A stretch of DNA of 64,000 nt from Bacillus_CJ salitolerans (GTDB lineage Bacteria; Bacillota; Bacilli; Bacillales; SA4). The translations under genes were made by a program, and so were the position numbers. Below, piece after piece: positions 25,021 through 33,633 of this stretch (position 1 is the first letter of the stretch; the number at the start of each line of letters is the position of its first letter). The DNA lies in contig NZ_JBHUEM010000052.1 of NCBI RefSeq assembly GCF_042680805.1, positions 186,001 to 250,000 on the forward strand, in the 5' to 3' direction. The notes under the pieces are model-generated. The model saw only the letters and a program-made list of their open reading frames with translations, made no database searches and had not been told where the DNA came from.

Positions 25021-26399
25021 AAAGAATCACTCCTTTTAAACGGGTTAGCTAAATATAAACAATAAGAAATGACAGCTTTTGCTGAGGGACGGATCGATAA
25101 ATTGGGAGAGGGGGCATCCAAATTTTTGGAAGGCTTTGTATTGATTTCAATAATCCATGGATTTGCATTTACATCAAGAGCCAAATCAATGCCAAGTTCA
25201 CCGAAAAGGCCTTCTTCTGATTGACCAATGGACGAAGCAACCTCTACTGCTAGCTCTTGTAACATTTTACTGATATGGGTAGCTGTATTAGAATCAAACA
25301 ATTGAATTAGTAGTTTATTAATTCGAAAAATTTCTCCACCTCTTGAGAGGTTTGACACAAATTCCTTTGGAGAGGATACTCTAGCCACACTTGATGTAAC
25401 CTTCCATTGATTCATATCGTTTAAATGACATAAAAACCGAAAATCCAATATTCGATTGTCATATTGAAGCAAAGGGATCCCTTGCTGAACGATATTGGAC
25501 TGTTTTGTTAGCCTTGGTCTAATGGATTTAAAAAGCTCATCGAGTGAAGGATATGTTCTCTCGATTTCACTAGAAAACGATGTATAATCAAGGATATACA
25601 CACCTGCTTTCTCCTCTATGCGAATGATTTTTCTCCCTTGACTACCATGAACAGGCTTGATGAAAATACAAGAATGCTTTTCAAGTAGCTGTTCAATCGT
25701 TTGCTTATTAATGAGTAATTCTGTCTCAGGTAAATACGGTAATAAATGTTCATTCGTAACGAGGTGCTGATGAGATTCCCACTTATTTAAAAAATGGTCA
25801 TTGAAGAATGGAACAGCCTGCGTTCGAAACAGCTGAAAAAGCTCTTCATAATGCTTAGACCTTTCTCTTTTTCTAGAATGAATACGATTGTGAACGACAT
25901 GAGGAAGTGGAACATCCTGTAATGTCCATTCCTCTCCGTCCCATACATACCCTTTGAATTGTTTAGTTTTTGTGTGACGATACGAAAAAACATAAAATAA
26001 AACATCATGTTTTTCACAATACAGAGCAAGCTCTTTACAGAAATCGTGGACAGATCCAAATGAGACTTGTTGATCGGATTCATTCACTTCGGTTAATAGC
26101 CCAATAAATAAACCAAGAGAGAAAATATCATGTTCTTGATGAAAATATACATGCAAACGATAGTCACGAGGAGTTAACGATAACTCTTCAAACAACTTTT
26201 CAGATATACTAATGATGTGATCTTTAAATGGACCAGGCTGAACTCTTACCTGTTGGAAGCGGTCTCCGCATTGCAGTTGATAATTTTTCCTACTAGACAG
26301 ATTCCATTTTATAAATAGCGCTTCACTAATCTCGATTGTCGTTTCCCTTTGATCAAGATCTTTAGCAAGCTGCAGAGTAGCAATTTCTGATACAATCAT
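25017..26399 (-). CDS. YheC/YheD family ATP-grasp protein, paralogue 4
   Basis: 460 aa from ATG 26399, which follows GAGGG; a TTG two codons upstream is in frame but lies in the SD. The layout is as in paralogue 2: N-terminal domain, GLFIGLLTEV, PHVVHNRIHSRK, KPVHGSQGRKIIRIE, LDFRFLCHLND and GIDLALDVNANPWIIEINTKP. The last motif reads NTKP where the others read NSKP. It is the first gene of the four-gene minus-strand operon. A minus-strand CATACGAT at 26473-26466 resembles a sigma-E -10, but no good -35 was found. Confidence 0.85.
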   Translation of the reverse strand: MIVSEIATLQLAKDLDQRETTIEISEALFIKWNLSSRKNYQLQCGDRFQQVRVQPGPFKDHIISISEKLFEELSLTPRDYRLHVYFHQEHDIFSLGLFIGLLTEVNESDQQVSFGSVHDFCKELALYCEKHDVLFYVFSYRHTKTKQFKGYVWDGEEWTLQDVPLPHVVHNRIHSRKRERSKHYEELFQLFRTQAVPFFNDHFLNKWESHQHLVTNEHLLPYLPETELLINKQTIEQLLEKHSCIFIKPVHGSQGRKIIRIEEKAGVYILDYTSFSSEIERTYPSLDELFKSIRPRLTKQSNIVQQGIPLLQYDNRILDFRFLCHLNDMNQWKVTSSVARVSSPKEFVSNLSRGGEIFRINKLLIQLFDSNTATHISKMLQELAVEVASSIGQSEEGLFGELGIDLALDVNANPWIIEINTKPSKNLDAPSPNLSIRPSAKAVISYCLYLANPFKRSDSL

Positions 26400-26514
26400 A
26401 GACAACCCTCATTTGATTGGGAATGTAACAAGTCTTATAATATACTAGGCAAATGTTGATATCGTATCGTATGTAAAAGTGAATGAATCGGTGAAAAGAA
26501 AGGTTGATATACAG

Positions 26515-27651
26515 ATGACCGGGGTATTAATGATTATTATGATGATCACAATCGGAGCAGTGATTGGGGGATTTACCAATCACCTTGCGATTCAAATGCT
26601 ATTCAGACCACACAATCCTATTTACATTAAAGGTAAAAGAGTTCCGTTTACACCAGGCTTAATACCGAAAAGGCGACAAGAACTAGCGAGCCAAATGGGA
26701 AAAATGGTGGTAGAACATCTTGTTACAGCAGAAGGGATTAGAAAAAAGCTTGAAAATGAAGAGCTTTTAAACGAGATTAGCGAGATTGTGGTGACAGAGA
26801 TTGATAAGTTCCTTCAGCACGATATGACGATAAAGGAAATAGCCGAAAAAGTTGGTGTAGAGGATTTAGATGAACACTTACAATCAAAAACCGAGAGATT
26901 CATCTCTCAAAAGTTAGACGTGCTTTGGACATCCTCTATTGATCAAAAGCTAGGCGACTTATTACCAGAAGATCTCCTATCAAAGCTTGAAGAAAAAATT
27001 CCTTCTATTAGTGAGTACATTAGTCAAAAAGGGGTCGATTATTTTCAAAGTGAAGAAGGAAAGAGAACACTTAAGAAAATGATTGATGACTTTCTTGCGA
27101 CAAGAGGAATGCTAGGCAATATGATTCAAATGTTTCTTGGACAAGCAAGCCTTGTTGAAAAGGTCCAGCCAGAGATTATCAAGTTTCTTCAGCATAATGG
27201 AACCATCACCATTCTTAATTCCTTGCTACATACAGAAATGTCTAAGCTGAAGGGAAAAAGGTTGAATGATTTTCAGGGACTATTTGAAAAAGAAAAGATA
27301 CTCTCTTTTGCAAAAGAAAAGTTAATCAAGCAATTGCCAATAAAAGATTTGACATCTAAACCGCTTCGAGAAATATTGACCCCACTTAGGTCATACATTG
27401 TAGATAAAGGAGTCCCATTTGTGGTCAGAAAGGCAGGGTCCTACTTAGCGGAGCGTGCCGATACCCTATTACGGAAGCTTCGTGTAGAAGACATGGTGAG
27501 GGAGCAAGTCGAGACCTTCTCGGTTGGAAGGCTTGAGGAAATGGTACTTTCTATTTCGAAAAAAGAATTTAAGATGATTACTTACCTAGGAGCCCTACTT
27601 GGCGGGATTATTGGATTGCTCCAAGGTATTCTTGTATGGCTTATCGGGTGA
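26515..27651 (+). CDS. yheB: YheB family membrane protein (DUF445)
   Basis: 378 aa. An N-terminal membrane helix carrying GAVIGGFTNHLAIQMLFRPH and PFTPGLIPKRRQELA, diagnostic of the DUF445/YheB family, then a long mostly helical region and a C-terminal membrane helix (ALLGGIIGLLQGILVWLIG). A GTG at 26479 is in frame, but ATG 26515 follows AGAAAGG and matches the length I recall for YheB (377). Function unknown. Divergent from the ATP-grasp operon. Confidence 0.85.
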   Translation: MTGVLMIIMMITIGAVIGGFTNHLAIQMLFRPHNPIYIKGKRVPFTPGLIPKRRQELASQMGKMVVEHLVTAEGIRKKLENEELLNEISEIVVTEIDKFLQHDMTIKEIAEKVGVEDLDEHLQSKTERFISQKLDVLWTSSIDQKLGDLLPEDLLSKLEEKIPSISEYISQKGVDYFQSEEGKRTLKKMIDDFLATRGMLGNMIQMFLGQASLVEKVQPEIIKFLQHNGTITILNSLLHTEMSKLKGKRLNDFQGLFEKEKILSFAKEKLIKQLPIKDLTSKPLREILTPLRSYIVDKGVPFVVRKAGSYLAERADTLLRKLRVEDMVREQVETFSVGRLEEMVLSISKKEFKMITYLGALLGGIIGLLQGILVWLIG

Positions 27652-27716
27652 AATCACTGAGTATGTTTGTTATAGTGGATAAGGAGTACAAATAGGAAAA
27701 GATGAGGAGTGATGAT

Positions 27717-28076
27717 TTGTCTACAAATGTTTATGATGTAGCCTATGATTTAGAGAAAGCGGTAAGAGAAAGCGCAGAATTTCAAGAATTAAAACAATTA
27801 TATGCCGAGGTTAATGCTGATGAAGCAGCAAAGCGTCTTTTTGAAAGCTTCCGTAACGTACAATTAAACCTTCAACAAAAGCAAATGATGGGGCAAGAAA
27901 TTACTCAAGACGAAGTAGAACAGGCTCAAAAGCAAGTAGCGCTTGTTCAACAAAATCCCAAAATTGCTAAATTAATGGAAGTTGAACAAAGAATGAGTAT
28001 GCTTATTAATGAATTAAACAAAATCATTATGAAACCTTTAGAAGAGCTTTACGGTCCTATGGAACCACAAGCATAA
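27717..28076 (+). CDS. yheA: YlbF/YmcA family protein YheA
   Basis: 119 aa, all-helical YlbF-family protein: NVYDVAYDLEKAVRESAEF, then the signature-like ADEAAKRLFESFRNVQLNLQQKQMMGQ and IMKPLEELYGP at the C-terminus. ATG 27702 is in frame, but TTG 27717 is preceded by GAGGAGTGATGA and aligns with the usual N-terminus. Relatives YlbF and YmcA act with RNase Y; a role for YheA is not established. It lies 65 bp after yheB. Confidence 0.87.
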   Translation: MSTNVYDVAYDLEKAVRESAEFQELKQLYAEVNADEAAKRLFESFRNVQLNLQQKQMMGQEITQDEVEQAQKQVALVQQNPKIAKLMEVEQRMSMLINELNKIIMKPLEELYGPMEPQA

Positions 28077-28087
28077 AATATATGAAG

Positions 28088-28121
28088 AAAACCTCGCAAT
28101 TGATGATTGTGAGGTTTTTTT
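28088..28121 (+). terminator. terminator of yheA
   Basis: Stem AAACCTCGCAAT / ATTGTGAGGTTT, T run to 28121. Confidence 0.9.
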
Positions 28122-28123
28122 GT

Positions 28124-28368
28124 AAGTTAAGAAAATATAAGTTTCTGATGTTTAGTCTTATACAATGATACGGAAATCCAGCTCCAGCGCCCAGCCAAGA
28201 TGAAATAGCGATGATCTTTGCCATTTTATCTTACTCGAGGGAAAAGAAACATCACTTTTTCCTTGGTCAAATAACCTGTCATGAATAAAAGGGAAAACTA
28301 CCCTTTTGTCATGACAGAACTTTGGCTCTCCCTTAGGCTAAACGGGGCTTTTGCGCCTTTTGTTCTTT
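28124..28368 (+). repeat. dispersed intergenic repeat family A, copy 1
   Basis: Shares with copies at 49997 and 54983 the blocks TTTAGT-TATACAATG-TACGG, AGCTCCAGCGC, ACTCGAGGGAAAA, ATCACTTTTTCCTTG, AATAACCTGTCATG and GCCTTTTGTTC. An internal hairpin joins CTGTCATGA-ATAAAAGGG to CCCTTTT-G-TCATGACAG. It begins 3 bp after the T run of the yheA terminator. No coding potential is seen. The 28369-28487 remainder holds only the SD of the next gene. Confidence 0.85.
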
Positions 28369-28487
28369 CCGAGATTACCTACTAACACTCTATAGGTAAG
28401 TTTTTATTTGACGTTTTACACTGTTCTATTCCCGTCCTGTTTATCATAATTTTAGGATAAAGGACAGCATGAAAGGGAGGGTCTACA

Positions 28488-29339
28488 ATGTTTTATAGAT
28501 TACTCGCACTCAACGTGGATGGAACATTACTTCGTTCAAACGGACGAATTCAAAAAGGAGTAAAAGAAGCAATTGATTATGTAAAGCAAAGAGGTGTCTA
28601 TACGACGCTTGTGACAAACCGAAATTTTCCCGCCGCGAAAAAAGTAGCAAAAGCCTTGAGAATGGAAGGAATTCTTGTGACCCATGGCGGTGGCTTTATA
28701 GCTTCATCTCTCGATCACCCTATTATTAATAAACGAATTTCTGAAGAAAGAACGTTTAATCTTGTTCAAGTGTTGGAAAATTTTAATTGCAATATCAGGG
28801 TTTTACATGAACGATATTCTCTAGGCAACCGCGTACATCTTCAAAATAATCTTGTTGCCAGAGCTGTTATTGTTTCAGGCGATCCACTATTTTACCCCAT
28901 GCAATTTGTTGAATCTCTAGGTGACACATTGCGAGATTATCCAATTTCTACCCCAAAGATTAATGTATATTTTTCTGATAAAGAAGAGATGGAAAGAGCA
29001 AGAAACACGATTGCACATTCGTTTGAAGAAATTGACGTATATTCAGACGATGACCTGCAGTTAGATATTGTTCCTAAAGGAGTATCAAAAGAAACTGGTC
29101 TTGAGTTACTTGGGAAATACTTAGGAGTCGAGTACCATGAGATGGTAGTTATCGGTGACTCCTACAGCGATTTAAAAATGATTGAACGAGCTGGTCTTGG
29201 TGTCGCAATGGGTAATGCACCGACAGAGGTGAAAAGAGCAGCGAACTGGGTCACGAGGTCTAATGATCAAAACGGAGTTACCTACATGGTCATGTCTCAT
29301 TTCCGAAAACAACTATCTATAACCAATTCAGATAAATAA
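28488..29339 (+). CDS. yhaX: HAD-superfamily protein, YhaX-like, with altered catalytic motif
   Basis: 283 aa Cof-type (class IIB) HAD protein: motif I LALNVDGTLL at residues 6-15, motif II TLVTNRN near 45, motif III Lys in KGVSKETGLELL near 200, motif IV IGDSYSDLKMI near 222. The first Asp of the DxD nucleophile pair is Asn here (NVD), which should abolish phosphatase chemistry in a standard HAD enzyme, while other motifs are intact. I recall YhaX from this neighbourhood in B. subtilis; assignment follows synteny. SD AAAGGGAGGG. Confidence 0.78.
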   Translation: MFYRLLALNVDGTLLRSNGRIQKGVKEAIDYVKQRGVYTTLVTNRNFPAAKKVAKALRMEGILVTHGGGFIASSLDHPIINKRISEERTFNLVQVLENFNCNIRVLHERYSLGNRVHLQNNLVARAVIVSGDPLFYPMQFVESLGDTLRDYPISTPKINVYFSDKEEMERARNTIAHSFEEIDVYSDDDLQLDIVPKGVSKETGLELLGKYLGVEYHEMVVIGDSYSDLKMIERAGLGVAMGNAPTEVKRAANWVTRSNDQNGVTYMVMSHFRKQLSITNSDK

Positions 29340-29340
29340 T

Positions 29341-29374
29341 AACCGACAGGTACCTGGTACCTGTCGGTTATTTT
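29341..29374 (+). terminator. terminator of the HAD gene
   Basis: Perfect inverted repeat AACCGACAGGTACC / GGTACCTGTCGGTT, short TTTT. Confidence 0.85.
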
Positions 29375-29467
29375 CGATTCTCAAAGTAAGCTATAATCGA
29401 GCAATTAAATAATATTGACCTCGTTATATAGCTTTAAGTTCAAGATTTCCCTTCAAATCGGTCATAA

Positions 29468-29749
29468 TCATAGGCAAGTTGTACAGAGCTTTTTGTAAAA
29501 TTCATCAGTTCTAGAGAATGAACAAGGCTCATTTTTAGCGATTGTGCCAATTGATTTGGAAGACCAACCTTTCGATAAATTGGTGACCTCTTCAACGAGT
29601 CTCGTTTCGCTAGGCGATAAATAATCCCTTACAACGATCGCATAATCCCTTAAAATAGGGTCCTTACTGTTGTTTATCCCCCACTTAAACTCTTCTAAAG
29701 TTTTGTAGTGGTGGTCATAGCGCCATAAGAGCAGGGTAAAAAAAATCAC
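29468..29749 (-). CDS. uncertain hypothetical ORF, up to 93 aa
   Basis: Open frame with protein-like composition (LEEFKWGINNSKDPILRDY, SPSETRLVEEVTNLSKGW) and a Cys-containing end CTTCL. The only starts are GTG 29749 and later codons, and no SD precedes them on this strand. It lies alone between the HAD gene and the germinant receptor operon. It may be a decayed gene. I do not recognise a family. The rest of 29375-29785 shows nothing clear. Confidence 0.3.
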   Translation of the reverse strand: MIFFTLLLWRYDHHYKTLEEFKWGINNSKDPILRDYAIVVRDYLSPSETRLVEEVTNLSKGWSSKSIGTIAKNEPCSFSRTDEFYKKLCTTCL

Positions 29750-29785
29750 AATGAAGGAGGGGCATAAAATGAAACCTTAGGAAAA

Positions 29786-29815
29786 TCATAATACATGCAT
29801 AAAATACCAATACTA
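29786..29815 (+). promoter_or_regulatory. sigma-G-like promoter of the germinant receptor operon
   Basis: TCATA (29786-29790), 18-bp spacer, AATACTA (29809-29815): each element is one base off the sigma-G consensus (gHATR / cATWMTA). It lies just upstream of a ger operon, a class known to be forespore-expressed. Confidence 0.4.
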
Positions 29816-29839
29816 GTAAAAAAATGTAAGTAAAAATGA

Positions 29840-31357
29840 ATGGGGCGGAAGCGGATGCGTCATTATCGCAATCGCTATTACAAAGAGTGGGAAAAGCTAA
29901 GCGGCAAGAGCGAACAAACGAATGCGACTGAGTTAAGTGAAGAAATAGCACCAGCAGAGGTTAAAACACAAGTCGTTCCTCAATCGCTCATCACTCAATT
30001 TAAGAAAAGATTTCAAAACGTTGAGGATCTCTCCAATACGACTTTTCAGCATATTCAATTGGATATGTACTATTTTGAATATCTAGTAACGAAAGAAATT
30101 CTCCAGGATCGGTTAAAAGAATTTCGTCATGTAACAAAGGAGGAAATTGACCAATATTTAAGAGAATCATCTTTTAAAGAATTGCCAACCTTTAATGAAA
30201 TTGAGTACTCCATTTTTCAAGGAAATGCCATTTTATTTTATCAGGAACAAGTCTATGAGCTACCAGTGAAGGATGGAGAGTCAAGGGCGGTTGCCCCATC
30301 AGAAACGGAGACGGCAATCGTTGGCCCGCATGATGCGTTTGTGGAGTCGGTGGAGACAAATCTATCGCTTATCCGAAAACGAATGAATACGACAAATTTA
30401 AAGTCGATCAAATTAGAAGTGGGTACTACAGCGAAAAGAACGGTCTTCCTACTTTACGTAGAGGACCTCGTTTCAAAAGAGGATATAGACTATATTACAA
30501 AACAAATAAAGAGTGTCCAAAATGATGGGATTGTCGATATGAACATGCTTGTTCAACTCATTGATGAGCATCCCCACTCACCATTTCCACAATACTACAT
30601 AACTGAACGGCCTGATGTGTCCGTGTATAAGCTTTTTGATGGTAAGATTGTGGGGCTGTTGCAGAGTAGTCCACATGCATTTTGTACGCCAGCAAGTTTT
30701 TTTGATTTTCTTGAATCAATCGATGATTTTGGACAAAGATGGCTAATAGGTACCTCTATCAAAATTTTGCGCTATATTGCGATCCTGATTACACTTTTCT
30801 TTACACCTATATATGTGTCTGTTACAACATTTCATTATGAAATGATTCCGCAACCTTTGTTACCTACATTGCTTGAATCAAGAAGTAAAGTGCCTTTTCC
30901 ACCAATTATCGAGGCATTATTTTTAGAATTTTTATTAGAGATGCTAAGGGAAGCGGGGGCTAGATTGCCAACCAAAATTGGTCAAACGATCGGGATAGTA
31001 GGGGGAATTGTCGTTGGACAGGCCGCCGTTGAAGCGGGGATTACTAGTAATATATTGATCATTGTTGTAGCAGCTTCTGCTATAGCATCATTTGTTGTAC
31101 CGAACTATTTAATGAGTGCTTCCATTCGTATTGTCCGTTTTGCCTTTATTTTCTTAGCTGGTTTTTGGGGCAATATTGGAATCATATTTGGTTTTGGTCT
31201 ACTAGTCGTCCATCTTACTAGCATAACAAATCTCCGTTTTCCGTATCTACTTCCTGTGTCACCTATGTATAAAAGGTTTTGGAAGTATTCGATTTTTAGA
31301 GGTCCACTTAGAAAAAAGAAGATGAAGAAACAACGTCAAATGTCTGATGTAAAGTGA
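29840..31357 (+). CDS. spore germination protein, GerA/GerKA family (A subunit)
   Basis: 505 aa A subunit of a germinant receptor in the inner spore membrane. A hydrophilic N-terminal domain of about 280 residues is followed by GerA-type membrane segments with PFPPIIEALFLEFLLEMLREAG and GARLPTKIGQTIGIVGGIVVGQAAV, the best-conserved part of the family. The start is uncertain: ATG 29840 or ATG 29855, neither with a strong SD. A strong SD at 29754-29760 is followed by ATG 29769, which opens a frame of only three codons. First gene of an A-B-C operon; the germinant cannot be told. Confidence 0.9.
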   Translation: MGRKRMRHYRNRYYKEWEKLSGKSEQTNATELSEEIAPAEVKTQVVPQSLITQFKKRFQNVEDLSNTTFQHIQLDMYYFEYLVTKEILQDRLKEFRHVTKEEIDQYLRESSFKELPTFNEIEYSIFQGNAILFYQEQVYELPVKDGESRAVAPSETETAIVGPHDAFVESVETNLSLIRKRMNTTNLKSIKLEVGTTAKRTVFLLYVEDLVSKEDIDYITKQIKSVQNDGIVDMNMLVQLIDEHPHSPFPQYYITERPDVSVYKLFDGKIVGLLQSSPHAFCTPASFFDFLESIDDFGQRWLIGTSIKILRYIAILITLFFTPIYVSVTTFHYEMIPQPLLPTLLESRSKVPFPPIIEALFLEFLLEMLREAGARLPTKIGQTIGIVGGIVVGQAAVEAGITSNILIIVVAASAIASFVVPNYLMSASIRIVRFAFIFLAGFWGNIGIIFGFGLLVVHLTSITNLRFPYLLPVSPMYKRFWKYSIFRGPLRKKKMKKQRQMSDVK

Positions 31358-31367
31358 GGGTGGTTTT

Positions 31368-32450
31368 TTGAAAGAACGTCTACATCCTTTTCAGATTGCA
31401 ATCCTTATTTACATGATTCAGTCGGGGGTAATCCTCTTTTCATTACCTCGTCTAGCAATTGAAGCGTTTGGAACAAATGGTTGGGTTGGAATCATTATCA
31501 TATGGCTATTGTCAACTATTAATATTGTCTTAATTTGGTTCGTGTTTAAATATGGAAAAGACCAATCGATCTTTGAGATTCTTACACCTATACACAAACT
31601 TATCAAGGTGCCTATTTTCCTATTTTTATTTTTTGTCTGGACAAGTTTAGGATCCATGGTAATGGTGAAATTTATGTTTATTACAAAAATGTTATTTTTC
31701 CCAGATTTACCGATAGGAATTTTATCCGTGATGGCACTTATCATTTGTTTCATCTTATTAAATGGTGGGATATATCATATTTGTAAAACGGTGGTTGTTT
31801 TATTCTTTTTTACAATATGGACAACCTTTCTATTAGGTTTTCATCTACAGGAATTTAGCTTCACTCGACTAACCCCGTTCTTTTTTCAAGGCGACAAGGA
31901 ATTGATTAAAGGCGGAATTGAGGTATATTCCGCGTTTTTGGGCTATGAACTATCACTTTTATTTCTTCATATTTTAGAAAAAAGGAAGTTAACGGCTCTA
32001 ATCGTAGGTAATAGCATCACTTTGTTTATTTATTTTGGAGTGACGTTTATTAGTTTTGGGTTCTTTAGCATAGAACAGCTAAGACAAGAAATGTATCCGC
32101 TTGTCTCTTTACTTGAATATATTAAAATTCCTGTGTTAGAGAGAGTTGAAAATTTAATTTTTACCTTATTTGGATTAAAAGTACTCATTACGGTTGTCAT
32201 GTACTTATGGGGGGCGAAGGAAGTGATAGAGCAAATTATCCCAAAAGTTAAATCAGTTTTTATCGTAGTAGGTATCATTACGATCAGCTTTGCTATGTCC
32301 TTGTACCCTAAGATCATGAGAGAGGTTGATACACTGATTGAATATTTATCGTACATGGCAATCGGAATTGCTTTTGGACTACCGATTTTGTTAGTAACGA
32401 TTATAGTATCAAGAAAATTACTAAAGAAGGATCAATCAGCAAATGGTTAA
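31368..32450 (+). CDS. spore germination protein, GerB family permease (B subunit)
   Basis: 360 aa with about ten membrane helices, amino acid permease-like fold of GerAB/GerKB proteins: LHPFQIAILIYMIQSGVILF at the start and further hydrophobic segments throughout. In this receptor class the B subunit is thought to form the germinant-binding part. TTG 31368 follows GTGAGGGTGG, 10 bp after the A gene. The end overlaps the C gene by 8 bp. Confidence 0.9.
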   Translation: MKERLHPFQIAILIYMIQSGVILFSLPRLAIEAFGTNGWVGIIIIWLLSTINIVLIWFVFKYGKDQSIFEILTPIHKLIKVPIFLFLFFVWTSLGSMVMVKFMFITKMLFFPDLPIGILSVMALIICFILLNGGIYHICKTVVVLFFFTIWTTFLLGFHLQEFSFTRLTPFFFQGDKELIKGGIEVYSAFLGYELSLLFLHILEKRKLTALIVGNSITLFIYFGVTFISFGFFSIEQLRQEMYPLVSLLEYIKIPVLERVENLIFTLFGLKVLITVVMYLWGAKEVIEQIIPKVKSVFIVVGIITISFAMSLYPKIMREVDTLIEYLSYMAIGIAFGLPILLVTIIVSRKLLKKDQSANG

Positions 32451-33546
32451 AAAGCATGGATTGACTTTGATGGTGCTTTTATTCCTTACTGGATGTGCGG
32501 AGACCAAAATTATTGATGATCTTGCTCTCATTAACGGTGTTGCCTATGATAAGTCGGATGATGATGAAAAGCCTTTACAGGCCACCGTAACGTTTCCGCT
32601 TATTACTAGGGATGGAAAGTACGATCGAAAAACATTAACGGTCAACTCTATCTCTAGTAAATCCTCTAGGGGTGAGTTAGATTATTTGACTGACCTACAG
32701 CTTGAGAGTGGTCAAGTTCGTATAGCACTTTTTGGAGAGGAATTAGCAAAGGAAGGGATCATTAACATACTTGATACATTAAACCGAGACCCAAGCATCG
32801 GATCTAGAGTCATGCTTGGTGTTGGTAAGGGGAAAGCTGGAGATTTACTCAAGGTTGAGATTGAAACTGAAGGTCAAAATGCCACTTATCTCGAACGATT
32901 TGTGGAAAGGCTACATAAAATAAGCAACGAAATTCACTTTGATATTTTCCATTTTAACCGAGATTATTTTGATGATGGAATCGACCCGATATTACCTGTA
33001 TTTAATACAAAGAAGCATTCAATTGTATATGAAGGTATTGGGGTGTTTCATAAAGATCGCTTTATTCAAGTCCTGAATTCAGAACAATCGACGATCCTCC
33101 AATTCCTTAAAGAGAGAATTAATCGAGGTACACTCAACCTAAAGCTTGGTGAAACAGATGGTCAGCTAGATGTAATCATGCTCACGTATATAGAGACTTC
33201 ACATAAAGTGGATATCACATCGACTGCTCCAGAAAGGAAAGCAGCGACAATTTCAATTACCATCAATGGAAGCGTGCTAGAGTACACGGGGAAAGAAGAC
33301 TTGTCTGACCCCGAAATTCAGAAGGTGATGGAGAAGCGTATTAGTGAGGATTTAACGAAGAGAAGTGATGATTTAATTAACCTTCTCCAAGAACACCAAA
33401 CCGATTCAATTGGGATTGGACGTTTTGTTCGGAATAAGATGACCTATAAAGATTGGAAGGCATTAGATTGGCATAAAGAATTTGCCAACATGGATATTCA
33501 AGTTAAGGCGGAGGTGAAAATAAATAACATTGGAAAATGGAAATAA
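32443..33546 (+). CDS. spore germination lipoprotein, GerC family (C subunit)
   Basis: 367 aa lipoprotein: signal peptide MVKKHGLTLMVLLFLTGC with lipobox Cys at residue 18, then the GerAC-type start of domain 1 (IIDDLALINGVAYD) and a C-terminal domain with KEDLSDPEIQKVMEKRI and GIGRFVRNK. It is expected on the outer face of the inner spore membrane. ATG 32443 overlaps the B gene. The set A-B-C is complete and unbroken. Confidence 0.92.
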   Translation: MVKKHGLTLMVLLFLTGCAETKIIDDLALINGVAYDKSDDDEKPLQATVTFPLITRDGKYDRKTLTVNSISSKSSRGELDYLTDLQLESGQVRIALFGEELAKEGIINILDTLNRDPSIGSRVMLGVGKGKAGDLLKVEIETEGQNATYLERFVERLHKISNEIHFDIFHFNRDYFDDGIDPILPVFNTKKHSIVYEGIGVFHKDRFIQVLNSEQSTILQFLKERINRGTLNLKLGETDGQLDVIMLTYIETSHKVDITSTAPERKAATISITINGSVLEYTGKEDLSDPEIQKVMEKRISEDLTKRSDDLINLLQEHQTDSIGIGRFVRNKMTYKDWKALDWHKEFANMDIQVKAEVKINNIGKWK

Positions 33547-33633
33547 GGAGTATGAAAAAAATGATATTTATTTGACCCTAACCGAATCCTTCAGTACACT
33601 TAAAGGAGTTTTTAAGTAGAAAGGTGATATCCC

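Noticed and set aside
26479..26514. GTG 26479 as the start of yheB
   Set aside because: ATG 26515 has the SD and gives the expected length; the extra 12 residues are not hydrophobic and overlap the divergent promoter region.
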